Shown here piece after piece: positions 1 through 6,789 of a DNA stretch of 32,931 bases; positions within the stretch are counted from its first letter, which is position 1; every line of letters begins with the position of its first letter. A program made the position numbers and the translations under genes. The notes beneath the pieces were generated by a model. That model searched no databases and had not been told where the DNA came from. It worked only from the letters and a program-made list of their open reading frames with translations. Source of the DNA: Verrucomicrobiota bacterium (GTDB taxonomy: Bacteria > Bacteroidota > Bacteroidia > Flavobacteriales_E > Vicingaceae); the NCBI GenBank assembly GCA_002713165.1, contig PAVT01000074.1:1-32931 (forward strand), written 5' to 3'.

Positions 1-1155
1 CTGGGAATGTTCATTGCCTGTGCTTTTCTCATTGCATACATCACAGACCATCTCTCCTTGGGCAAGGGCATTGAATTTGTTGGAGCCATGGGCAAAATGG
101 AAATCATCGATTGGAAGTTTGATCCTTCTAGCCGTTACAACATTTGGTCTGGGATTATTGGTGGGCTTTTTCTTCAGCTCAGTTATTTTGGTACCGACCA
201 ATCTCAAGTCCAACGCTATCTAGGAGGGAAATCAATGAAAGAAAGCAGATTGGGTTTGATGTTCAATGGGCTGCTTAAAATACCGATGCAGTTTTTCATT
301 TTGTTTGTTGGAGTGCTCGTTTTCCTTTTTTACCAATTTGTGCTTCCTCCCTTGCATTTTAATCGAGAAAATGTTCAAAAAGTGGAACAAAGCAGCCTTT
401 ATCCCGATTATCAAAGACTGGAGCAAGAACAAAAAAGGTTATGGCAAGAAAAACAAACGTTGTTTGAGCATTACAAGGATACACCCATTGACGATGGCGT
501 AAAAACAGTGCTCGCAGAAATACATGAAAGTGAAAAGGCGTTGATGGAAGAAAGTAAATCCATCATAAAAAAGGTTGATCCGAATGCCGAAACACAAGAT
601 GATGACTACATCTTCATCACTTTTGTGATCAATTACTTACCCATAGGAATTGTAGGCCTGTTGTTGGCCGTAATTTTTTCTGCAGCAATGTCCTCCACCT
701 CAGCTGAGTTGAATGCCTTGGCCTCTACCACTACCGTAGACATTTACAAACGCAACATCAATGGCAAGGGCTCTGAATTGCACTATTTGCAGCGTTCCAA
801 ATTATTTACTCTACTGTTTGGGCTATTTGCCATTGCTTTTGCCGCGGCCGCTTCTTTGTTTGACAACCTCATTGAGGCCGTAAATATATTGGGATCGCTG
901 TTTTATGGCACCATATTGGGCATCTTTTTAGTGGCGTTCTTTTTCAAGAAAATTCAGGCCAAAGCAGTTTTCCCTGCCGCATTGATTGCCCAAGCATGCA
1001 TCATTGTCCTTTACAGCTTAAATCGTCTTGACATCATTGATTTGGGCTATCTATGGTACAACCTAATAGCCCCAATGTTGGTCATTGGGGTGGCCTTACT
1101 GCTGCAACAATTGCGCCCAAATACTCAAATTAAATCCGAAGAAATCAATGCCTAG
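1..1155 (+). CDS. Sodium:solute symporter (SSS family), C-terminal part
   Basis: The reading frame is open from the first base of the window to TAG at 1153-1155, so the 5' end of the gene lies outside. The visible 384 residues are roughly two thirds of a typical SSS protein. They contain several hydrophobic segments and a stretch with the family-like words YFGTDQSQVQRYLGGKS. A long charged loop (about residues 120-195, rich in E, Q and K) follows, then a membrane segment containing AMSSTSAELNALASTTTVD, as is usual in SGLT-like carriers. The expected role is sodium-driven uptake of a sugar, amino acid or similar solute across the inner membrane. The substrate cannot be read from the sequence. 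The start codon of the following broken gene (1148) overlaps this stop by 8 bases, so the two were probably once translationally coupled. Confidence 0.9.
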   Translation: MGMFIACAFLIAYITDHLSLGKGIEFVGAMGKMEIIDWKFDPSSRYNIWSGIIGGLFLQLSYFGTDQSQVQRYLGGKSMKESRLGLMFNGLLKIPMQFFILFVGVLVFLFYQFVLPPLHFNRENVQKVEQSSLYPDYQRLEQEQKRLWQEKQTLFEHYKDTPIDDGVKTVLAEIHESEKALMEESKSIIKKVDPNAETQDDDYIFITFVINYLPIGIVGLLLAVIFSAAMSSTSAELNALASTTTVDIYKRNINGKGSELHYLQRSKLFTLLFGLFAIAFAAAASLFDNLIEAVNILGSLFYGTILGIFLVAFFFKKIQAKAVFPAALIAQACIIVLYSLNRLDIIDLGYLWYNLIAPMLVIGVALLLQQLRPNTQIKSEEINA

Positions 1156-1617
1156 TCACAACACAATCATTTTTGCCTTCATCGTATTGTTTTCATTCAA
1201 CACTTATGGTTAAGAAAGCACAAAAGACAAAGCCTCGATTGCCAGTGTGATACAGTCTGCATACAATGACGGCTTGAAGAACGAAGGTGATAGCGTTAAA
1301 ATTGATGAAGGATTTCATCCTGACTTTCGTCTGCTAGGAAAAGGTTATTTGACTGCTTTGCGCAAATATGATATAGCGGATTTGCATAAACGACAAATCA
1401 ACAAGAATGTCGCTTGGAAATTGCCAAGAGCCACTGACAAAAAATTGGCATGGAGGTGGAATTCATTGACATCACAGGAGATGTGGCGGTGGCCAGGATC
1501 AATTATTTTGAGGGTGAATCTCGCACCTATGTTGATTACATTTCGTTGTACCGCTATGGCAGTTCTTGGAAAATAGTCTCAAAAATATACCAGGACATGC
1601 TCCCTGCAGCGCACTAA
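1148..1617 (+). pseudogene. Broken NTF2-like / putative lumazine-binding-type secreted protein
   Basis: ATG at 1148 begins a signal-peptide-like segment of 21 codons ending in NTYG, then TAA at 1211-1213. The usual residue after such a cleavage site in this phylum is Q, and CAA to TAA is a single change. The same frame then continues with a recognisable domain (SAYNDGLKNEGDSV, then FHPDFRLLGKG). Just after an A6 run at 1439-1444 the similarity moves to another frame, which carries EFIDITGDVAVARINYFEG and a tail ending MLPAAH with TAA at 1615-1617. One lost A would explain the shift. Joined, the pieces resemble small NTF2-fold proteins of the SnoaL/lumazine-binding type (about 150 residues). 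Two independent lesions argue for a real pseudogene. The family call is from recognition of the pattern and is moderate. Confidence 0.75.
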
Positions 1618-1644
1618 AACACTTCTTATTTCATGATCATTTCC

Positions 1645-1652
1645 TACTTTTA
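1645..1652 (+). promoter_or_regulatory. Possible -7 element (TACTTTTA) for the small membrane protein
   Basis: It matches the Bacteroidota -7 consensus TAnnTTTG at all but the last base. It lies only four bases before ATG 1657, so a transcript from it would be nearly leaderless. I see no convincing -33 TTTG. Confidence 0.25.
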
Positions 1653-1656
1653 AAGC

Positions 1657-2025
1657 ATGATTAAAATACATCCACAACGCACAATGATTGCGGTTGGTTT
1701 TTTGGTAGGCATGCTGGCGTATTGGTTCAATGCCTACAATGAACACGAAGTAAAGGGTGTAAACATATACTTCTTGCTTGGTGCATTGACATTGTTTGCT
1801 GCCTATACCTTAGGAAGCCAAATTGAATCATGTACCTTAAAAATGCCTTTCAGACTTACTGCAGGCATCCTCATTGCCGCAACGGTGCGCATCCTCTTCG
1901 ACCTTATCCTAGACTCAAGCACGCACAACCTCTTCCCGCTTGAGCTACTGATTCTTATCTTTGTAAGCATCCCTATGGGCTATGCAGGCTTTTGGTTGTC
2001 ACGGAAATTTAAGCCTCAGAAATAA
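1657..2025 (+). CDS. Small integral membrane protein, function unknown
   Basis: This 122-residue protein has four hydrophobic segments: about residues 8-26, 37-54, 64-84 and 92-113. Short polar links separate them and the C-terminus is basic (SRKFKPQK). I do not recognise the family. It sits between two broken genes and upstream of a hairpin terminator, so it may be a single-gene unit. ATG 1657 is the first start in the frame after the previous gene. Compositional hydrophobicity and an intact frame support it as a real gene. No catalytic motif is visible. Confidence 0.7.
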   Translation: MIKIHPQRTMIAVGFLVGMLAYWFNAYNEHEVKGVNIYFLLGALTLFAAYTLGSQIESCTLKMPFRLTAGILIAATVRILFDLILDSSTHNLFPLELLILIFVSIPMGYAGFWLSRKFKPQK

Positions 2026-2143
2026 AAATAGTTAGCTTGTAATATTCTTAATTTAAGCAACATCCTACCTAATATTTAGGTATATATACTCTATTCATGG
2101 TTTCTAATTTGACAAATTTTTGATGAAACTTAAACCCTTAAAT

Positions 2144-2181
2144 CAATGCTGTCATAAAACGTTTAGGACAGCATTGTTTTT
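2144..2181 (+). terminator. Hairpin terminator
   Basis: CAATGCTGTC (2144-2153) and GACAGCATTG (2167-2176) form a perfect 10 bp stem. The loop is 13 bases and five T follow (2177-2181). It lies about 120 bases after the stop of the small membrane protein. The loop itself contains the palindrome AAACGTTT. It is the only clear protein-gene terminator in the window, and it separates a convergent gene pair. Confidence 0.7.
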
Positions 2182-2210
2182 CCACCCCTATTGATTCTGT
2201 ATGCCAGTGA

Positions 2211-2690
2211 TTAGGACAACATTCTTGCATGCCAACTTTCTTTAATGGGTACCTCCCATGAAGATTCGAATTCTCCTTTTGTTTGCACAAGGTTATTAAA
2301 AACAATCGTCTTTTCATTCAGATTGTTTTGATCCAATGCATTTTGAAAATCATTCATGCGCAAACTATCAATTTTTCCATTGGTGCGAAAAGCAATAGAC
2401 AAACGGTCAAAAAGATCCACTTGATAAGCATGTTGAACGTCCTTTACAAATTTTACCGAAGAATCAATTGAACATCCTGATGCCTTTATTTGAGATTCGT
2501 CGGCAAATAGAACAATAAAACGTTGGTAGAAAACTTCAAAGGCAGCAACAAGATCTGTCCCATGCGTTGCCCAATTTTCAATAAATGTGGTTCCATACTC
2601 TTTGATCTCTTCCACCTCTTTTTCGCTTAATGTTCGAGAGGATTGATAGATCCATACGCGACTATGGTCAGGAAGTTTTTTGTAATCCAT
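2211..2690 (-). CDS. Conserved Bacteroidota protein of unknown function (family often mislabelled 'ABC transporter ATPase')
   Basis: From ATG 2690 the protein is 159 residues and starts MDYKKLPDHSRVWIYQSSR. It contains GCSIDSSV, the sequence IVFNNLV and a C-terminus of the form WEVPIKESWHARML. As far as I recall, these words mark a small family present across Bacteroidota that databases sometimes call 'ABC transporter ATPase'. There is no Walker A, Walker B or LSGGQ motif, so that name is not supported. The frame stays open upstream to 2768, but those 26 extra residues overlap the 5' end of the opposite-strand lipoprotein gene and do not match the family, so I prefer 2690. It has no signal peptide or membrane segment, so it is probably cytosolic. 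Confidence 0.8.
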   Translation of the reverse strand: MDYKKLPDHSRVWIYQSSRTLSEKEVEEIKEYGTTFIENWATHGTDLVAAFEVFYQRFIVLFADESQIKASGCSIDSSVKFVKDVQHAYQVDLFDRLSIAFRTNGKIDSLRMNDFQNALDQNNLNEKTIVFNNLVQTKGEFESSWEVPIKESWHARMLS

Positions 2691-2701
2691 CGCTTTTTGC
2701 T

Positions 2702-2709
2702 CAAAAGTA
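2702..2709 (-). promoter_or_regulatory. Possible -7 element (TACTTTTG, minus strand)
   Basis: This is an exact TAnnTTTG match on the minus strand, 11 bases upstream of ATG 2690. It implies a very short leader and supports the shorter start of the downstream gene. No clear -33 TTTG is found at the usual spacing. Confidence 0.3.
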
Positions 2710-2748
2710 AGTAATCGTTCAAAAAGTTTACATTTAGAAAAAATAACG

Positions 2749-3250
2749 ATGAAAACATTCCTAATCATTCTAGTTCCATTTCTAATTTATGGGTGTCATT
2801 CAACTCCAACTGAAGATGCTCCTGCTATAGACAATCCTGTTGAAGCGTTGACGATTGAACCTACTACCTTTGATTCCACTTTAGCAAAGCAACTCTGGGT
2901 GCGGACGCTTATGGAATGCGTTCCTATGTAATGGCCTTTTTGAAAAGGGGACCAAATCCACCAACAGACAGCGCAGAACAAATTTCCTTACAAAGAGCAC
3001 ATATGGATAACATAGGTCGATTGGCAGATGAAGGTAAGCTGGTACTTGCGTTCCTTTCTTAAATAACGGTGAACTAAGAGGTTTATACATCTTCAACACT
3101 CCCTCCATTGATTCTGCAAGAACGTTTACCGCAACGAATCCTGCAATTCAAAAGGGCAGTTTAAAAATGGAGTTAATACCATGGTATGGCAGTGCTGCCT
3201 TGATGAAAGTAAAAGACCTTCATAAGCAACTGGCAAAAAAAGAAATTTAA
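2749..3250 (+). pseudogene. Broken YCII-domain lipoprotein
   Basis: ATG 2749 opens a lipoprotein-like signal (MKTFLIILVPFLIYGC) and a T/P/E-rich linker. The frame is lost at CTCTG (2893-2897), after which the domain continues one frame over (GADAYGMRSYVMAFLKRGPN, RAHMDNIGRLADEGKLVLA). It is lost again around 3048-3053, after which the rest reads on in the third frame (PFLNNGELRGLYIFN, MELIPWYGSAALM) to TAA 3248-3250. Both slips equal one missing base and neither lies in a long homopolymer. The joined protein would be about 165 residues. Its sequence is characteristic of YCII-related proteins, small alpha/beta-barrel-fold proteins of mostly unknown function, here exported and lipid-anchored. 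The first frame alone stops at 2931. Confidence 0.8.
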
Positions 3251-4044
3251 AGATTGTTGTTCTCGGCAATCAACTCTGCCAAGTCATACACTTTAATTTC
3301 GTGTTCTTTTTCCTTGGATTTGACACCATCGGTCATCATGGTCATGCAAAATGGACAGCCCACAGCTACAACATCTGGTTTGGCTTCTTCTACATCATCC
3401 ATGCGTTCTACATTGATTTCCTTTTCCCCAGCTTCTGACTCCTTGAACATTTGAGCGCCACCTGCTCCACAGCATAGGCCCTTTGATTTGCATCTTTTCA
3501 ATTCTACAAGGTCTGCATCCAATTCCTGAATTAAAGCTCTTGGGGCTTCATATTCTTCATTGGCCCTGCCTAAATAACAAGGATCGTGAAAACTAATCTT
3601 CTTTCCTTTAAAGGTCCCACCTTCTATTTTCAACCTTCCTTCATCAATCAATGCCTGCAAGAATTGAGAGTGGTGCATCACATCGTAATTGCCACCTAAA
3701 GAGGGATACTCGTTCTTTAGCGTATTGAAACAATGCGGACAAGTAGTAACAATCTTTTTTACCTCATAGCCCTCCAACACCTGAATATTTGTCATTGCTT
3801 GCATCTGGAACAAAAATTCATTTCCAGCCCTTTTTGCAGGATCGCCAGTACAGCTTTCTTCGGTTCCTAGAATCGCATAATTCAACGCTATTGAATTCAG
3901 AATTTTGGCGAAGGCTTTACTCACTTTCTTAGCCCTGTCATCAAAGCTAGCAGCGCAACCCACCCAAAACAACACTTCGGGCTTTTCTCCTTTGGTGGCT
4001 AAATCCGCCATTGTACTTACCTTAAAAGCTGACTCTTGTTCCAT
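3247..4044 (-). CDS. (Fe-S)-binding protein with two cysteine-rich CCG-type domains (HdrB-like)
   Basis: The protein has 265 residues and two cysteine-rich domains in tandem. The first has C30, C65 (in SCTGD, where the usual CCG doublet is single) and C102-x-x-C105. The second is canonical: C156 (HDPCYLGR), C191-C192 (LCCGAGG) and C230-x-x-C233. Such domains in HdrB, GlpC, LutA and FadF-type proteins hold a non-cubane iron-sulfur cluster and work with a 4Fe-4S partner. That partner is encoded just upstream (4473-5792). Together they resemble a split version of the fused ETF:menaquinone oxidoreductase, which would pass electrons from flavoproteins to quinone. That role is inference. The start is ATG 4044, four bases after the HAD-like gene. 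Its stop overlaps the end of the broken YCII gene on the other strand. Confidence 0.9.
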   Translation of the reverse strand: MEQESAFKVSTMADLATKGEKPEVLFWVGCAASFDDRAKKVSKAFAKILNSIALNYAILGTEESCTGDPAKRAGNEFLFQMQAMTNIQVLEGYEVKKIVTTCPHCFNTLKNEYPSLGGNYDVMHHSQFLQALIDEGRLKIEGGTFKGKKISFHDPCYLGRANEEYEAPRALIQELDADLVELKRCKSKGLCCGAGGAQMFKESEAGEKEINVERMDDVEEAKPDVVAVGCPFCMTMMTDGVKSKEKEHEIKVYDLAELIAENNNL

Positions 4045-4048
4045 TTAA

Positions 4049-4480
4049 TTATTTTTCAAAAACTTGAATTTTTACTTCTTTTTGTACCAATTGCGTGAAT
4101 TTACCTTCATAACGAGTCGCCTTTACAAGGTGATTGTCGATCCAATGGTAGTTCCCTCCTCTTGGCTTGTTCATCAACAGTCCATGGTATTTAAAGCCAA
4201 ATTTATCCAACCAATCTTCTGTTATCTTTCTGTGTTCCTCTGTTCTTGAGGTAAAAAAAGTAATGATGTGTCCTTGTGAATACCAACTGTTCAACGTTTC
4301 TAGAGCATCAAGAAAATGCGCAGCGGTTGCCATGCGCTCGGGCTCTTCATTTGGAATGTCGTCACAAATGGTTCCATCAATGTCGATCAAATAATTCTTA
4401 ACATCCTCAGACAATACCGGACTGATCAAATGACCATCAACACTGATTGACTTCAATTGATTTTCTTCGTGCTTATTCAT
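4049..4480 (-). CDS. Small HAD-like hydrolase
   Basis: This 143-residue protein has the HAD motif I DIDGT (D33, D35), a motif II Thr/Ser (FFTSR, T77-S78), and a possible motif III Lys in MNKPRGG (K105). It then has WIDNH around D115. The last motif would normally carry a second acidic residue, and here N116 takes that place. There is no cap domain and the protein is short for the superfamily. Its start overlaps the end of the iron-sulfur membrane subunit gene by 8 bases, and it ends 4 bases before the partner subunit, so all three are surely co-transcribed. The substrate is unknown. A housekeeping phosphatase of sugar phosphates or nucleotides is as likely as a role in the oxidoreductase. Confidence 0.8.
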   Translation of the reverse strand: MNKHEENQLKSISVDGHLISPVLSEDVKNYLIDIDGTICDDIPNEEPERMATAAHFLDALETLNSWYSQGHIITFFTSRTEEHRKITEDWLDKFGFKYHGLLMNKPRGGNYHWIDNHLVKATRYEGKFTQLVQKEVKIQVFEK

Positions 4481-5792
4481 TTACCCAGTTTGCACGGTCA
4501 CTCTGAGCAAATTGCCAAGGTGCACCGTTATTTTCGATGTTTGTAAACATACCTGCCAATTCATTGGGGATTTTTGATTCTTCCATTACCAATGATCTTC
4601 GCATGTCCATAATTATTGAAAGCGGATTGATGCTAACGGGACAAGCTTCGACGCAAGCGTTACAAGTCGTGCAAGCCCACAATTCTTCTTCTTTAATGAA
4701 ATCTCCCAACAAGGCCTTTCCGTCATTATGGTCAGCTCCATGTTTATCAAGAATTTTTCCGACTTCCTCTAATCGGTCCCGTGTATCCATCATTATTTTT
4801 CTTGGAGACAATAATTTCCCAGTTTGTGAGGCCGGACATTGTTGTGTGCATCTTCCACATTCGGTACATGAATAAGCATCCATCAACTGTTTCCAATTTA
4901 AATCAGTTACATCCTTTGCTCCAAAACGTTCAGGAGGTGTATCGCTCTCAGCAGGTGCTGCATAAGGGTCTGCGCTAGGGTCAAACATCATCTCTACCTC
5001 CTTTTTAACAGATTCCATATTGTCGAATTTCCCTTTTGGGTCTAATTTGGAAAAAAACACATTTGGAAATGCCAAGATGATGTGAAAATGTTTAGAGTAT
5101 GGCAAGTAGTTCAAGAACAGTAGCACCCCTATAATATGAAACCACCAAGCTCCTCTTTCTATGCCAATGAGTGCGGCCTCAGAATAATTAACAAAATGAC
5201 CAAACATTAATTCACTCACAGGGAATGCACCAGCTTCCGTATAATGATCAGCTCCTTTAATTTGAAGTGCATTGTCTGCTGCATTCATAATCAAGAAAGC
5301 GAACATCAATAAAATTTCAACAATAAGAATAATGTTCGCATCTGTTTTTGGCCAACCAATCATCTCTCGGAAACCAAACCTCTTGATGTTTAAAATATTT
5401 CGACGAATTAGGAAAACAACACAAGCAAACAATACCAAAAATGCCAACACTTCAAAGGAGAAAATTAAGGCATCATAAAAAGGGCCTAGAGGACTTGCAA
5501 ACGATCTGTGTGTTCCTAAAATCCCATCAAGCACGATTTCTAGCATTTCTATATTGATGATCACAAAACCAACATAGACAAGGATATGCAATACTCCAGA
5601 AATTGGTTTTTTCACCATCTTTGATTGTCCAATAGCGACAAGAAACATCTTTTTCCAACGTTCTGACTTACGATCATTGAGGTCAATGTCTTTCCCTAAA
5701 TTGATGTTTCGGCTAATCTTTTTGATGTTTTGTGCAAACCAAACTATTGCTCCTAGGAGCAAGAATGCAAACACGATGTTGGCTATTCCCAT
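4473..5792 (-). CDS. Membrane-bound 4Fe-4S oxidoreductase subunit (HdrC/NarI-like fusion)
   Basis: The 439-residue protein has an N-terminal membrane part with about six helices. It includes H69 and the region H219 to H237, where haem ligands could sit as in NarI-like subunits. A soluble part follows with two ferredoxin motifs: C309-x2-C312-x2-C315-x3-C319 (CTECGRCTQQCP) and C374-x2-C377-x2-C380-x3-C384 (CTTCNACVEACP). This equals the N-terminal two thirds of FadF/ETF:menaquinone oxidoreductase-type proteins, whose C-terminal cysteine-rich domains are here a separate gene (3247-4044). Likely role: electron transfer between a soluble flavoprotein or other donor and the menaquinone pool at the inner membrane. 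The domain call is firm. The donor is inferred, and no etf genes are in the window. Confidence 0.9.
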   Translation of the reverse strand: MGIANIVFAFLLLGAIVWFAQNIKKISRNINLGKDIDLNDRKSERWKKMFLVAIGQSKMVKKPISGVLHILVYVGFVIINIEMLEIVLDGILGTHRSFASPLGPFYDALIFSFEVLAFLVLFACVVFLIRRNILNIKRFGFREMIGWPKTDANIILIVEILLMFAFLIMNAADNALQIKGADHYTEAGAFPVSELMFGHFVNYSEAALIGIERGAWWFHIIGVLLFLNYLPYSKHFHIILAFPNVFFSKLDPKGKFDNMESVKKEVEMMFDPSADPYAAPAESDTPPERFGAKDVTDLNWKQLMDAYSCTECGRCTQQCPASQTGKLLSPRKIMMDTRDRLEEVGKILDKHGADHNDGKALLGDFIKEEELWACTTCNACVEACPVSINPLSIIMDMRRSLVMEESKIPNELAGMFTNIENNGAPWQFAQSDRANWVNE

Positions 5793-5808
5793 ATAAACCT
5801 AATTTGTA

Positions 5809-6789
5809 TTAATTGGTTGGAACCTTTTTATTTTTCCTTCCAAATATAGAGAAATGCACATAGCGTTCAGGATTTAAACGCATATCCAATAACAATTTGT
5901 CTAAATCTAAGGCGGCATTTTCTAAATTGTTGTACAAAGAGTCATTGTTGACCAATTGTCCCATAGAACCTTCTCCTTCATTTATCTTGCGCATTACATC
6001 AGCCACTGCAACCATTGCTTGAGAAGCATTATTCACAGTTTGTTTAAGATTAGCTCCAGCCAATGAATCGGTAATCGCCTCCATATTGCTCAATGTGCTG
6101 TTCAATTGCTCATTATTATTTGCCAAATTCCTTGTGATCGACTCTACGTTTTTAAAGATTGCATTTAAATTTTCCCTTTCGTCAACAACCATGTCCTCAA
6201 CTTGGTTCATGGTGCGTTCGAAGGCCTCCAAGGAACTGCGAATGTTTGAAAAACTAGCGTCTAATTCCTTTCTTGCCTTTTTATTAAAAATGGAGCTTAC
6301 GACTAGGATTGCAGAATCTACGGTTTGAATAAGGTCTTCTGTCTTTTTCTTCAAAGGAGCAATTTGCTGGTTGACAGACTCTGTCAATGTCGCTTCTATT
6401 TCTGAGGAGAGTGTGTCGTTCTCTTGCAATTCTATGATGGATTGACCCAATACTAGGTTAATTGATTTTGACCCTAGGATATCTGAACTTACAATTTTCG
6501 CCTTGGTATCTTTTGGTATTGTAAAATCTCTATTGGTAACAGTAAATCGAACAATAAGGTTTCCACTTTGATCGGGCATAAATCGAATTTCTTCTACCTG
6601 CCCTACCTTAAACCCATTAATGTTGACTGGGTTTGAAGTGCTTAATCCGTCTATATGTGAATAAATGGCATAATAGCTTCTGTCTTCTTTTAAGAGATTT
6701 GTTCCCTTTAAGAAATTGGCACCCCAAAAAAGCAACGCAACACACACAAGTGCAATCAGCCCTATCTTTAATTCTTTTTTAACGGTCAT
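5809..6789 (-). CDS. MCE-domain protein, MlaD-like lipid-transport component
   Basis: The 326-residue protein has one N-terminal membrane anchor (about residues 8-27, LIALVCVALLFWGANFL). An MCE domain follows at roughly 36-115, including HIDGLSTSNPVNINGFKVG and KAKIVSSDILGSKSINL. The rest is a long, mostly helical, coiled-coil-prone region with many N/S/E residues. MCE proteins form periplasm-spanning rings that move phospholipids between the membranes, usually with an ABC-type permease and ATPase. Those partners are not in the window. The gene overlaps the upstream amidase gene by four bases (ATGA), so translation is coupled. Confidence 0.93.
   Translation of the reverse strand: MTVKKELKIGLIALVCVALLFWGANFLKGTNLLKEDRSYYAIYSHIDGLSTSNPVNINGFKVGQVEEIRFMPDQSGNLIVRFTVTNRDFTIPKDTKAKIVSSDILGSKSINLVLGQSIIELQENDTLSSEIEATLTESVNQQIAPLKKKTEDLIQTVDSAILVVSSIFNKKARKELDASFSNIRSSLEAFERTMNQVEDMVVDERENLNAIFKNVESITRNLANNNEQLNSTLSNMEAITDSLAGANLKQTVNNASQAMVAVADVMRKINEGEGSMGQLVNNDSLYNNLENAALDLDKLLLDMRLNPERYVHFSIFGRKNKKVPTN

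Noticed and set aside
2691-2768. N-terminal extension of the conserved unknown protein up to 2768
   Set aside because: It would run over the start of the opposite-strand lipoprotein gene and over the -7 element at 2702-2709, and does not fit the family start.
2749-3250. Programmed ribosomal frameshifting as the reason for the frame changes
   Set aside because: No slippery heptamer or pseudoknot is seen at either change, and two shifts would be needed in one short gene. Decay (or sequence error) is simpler.
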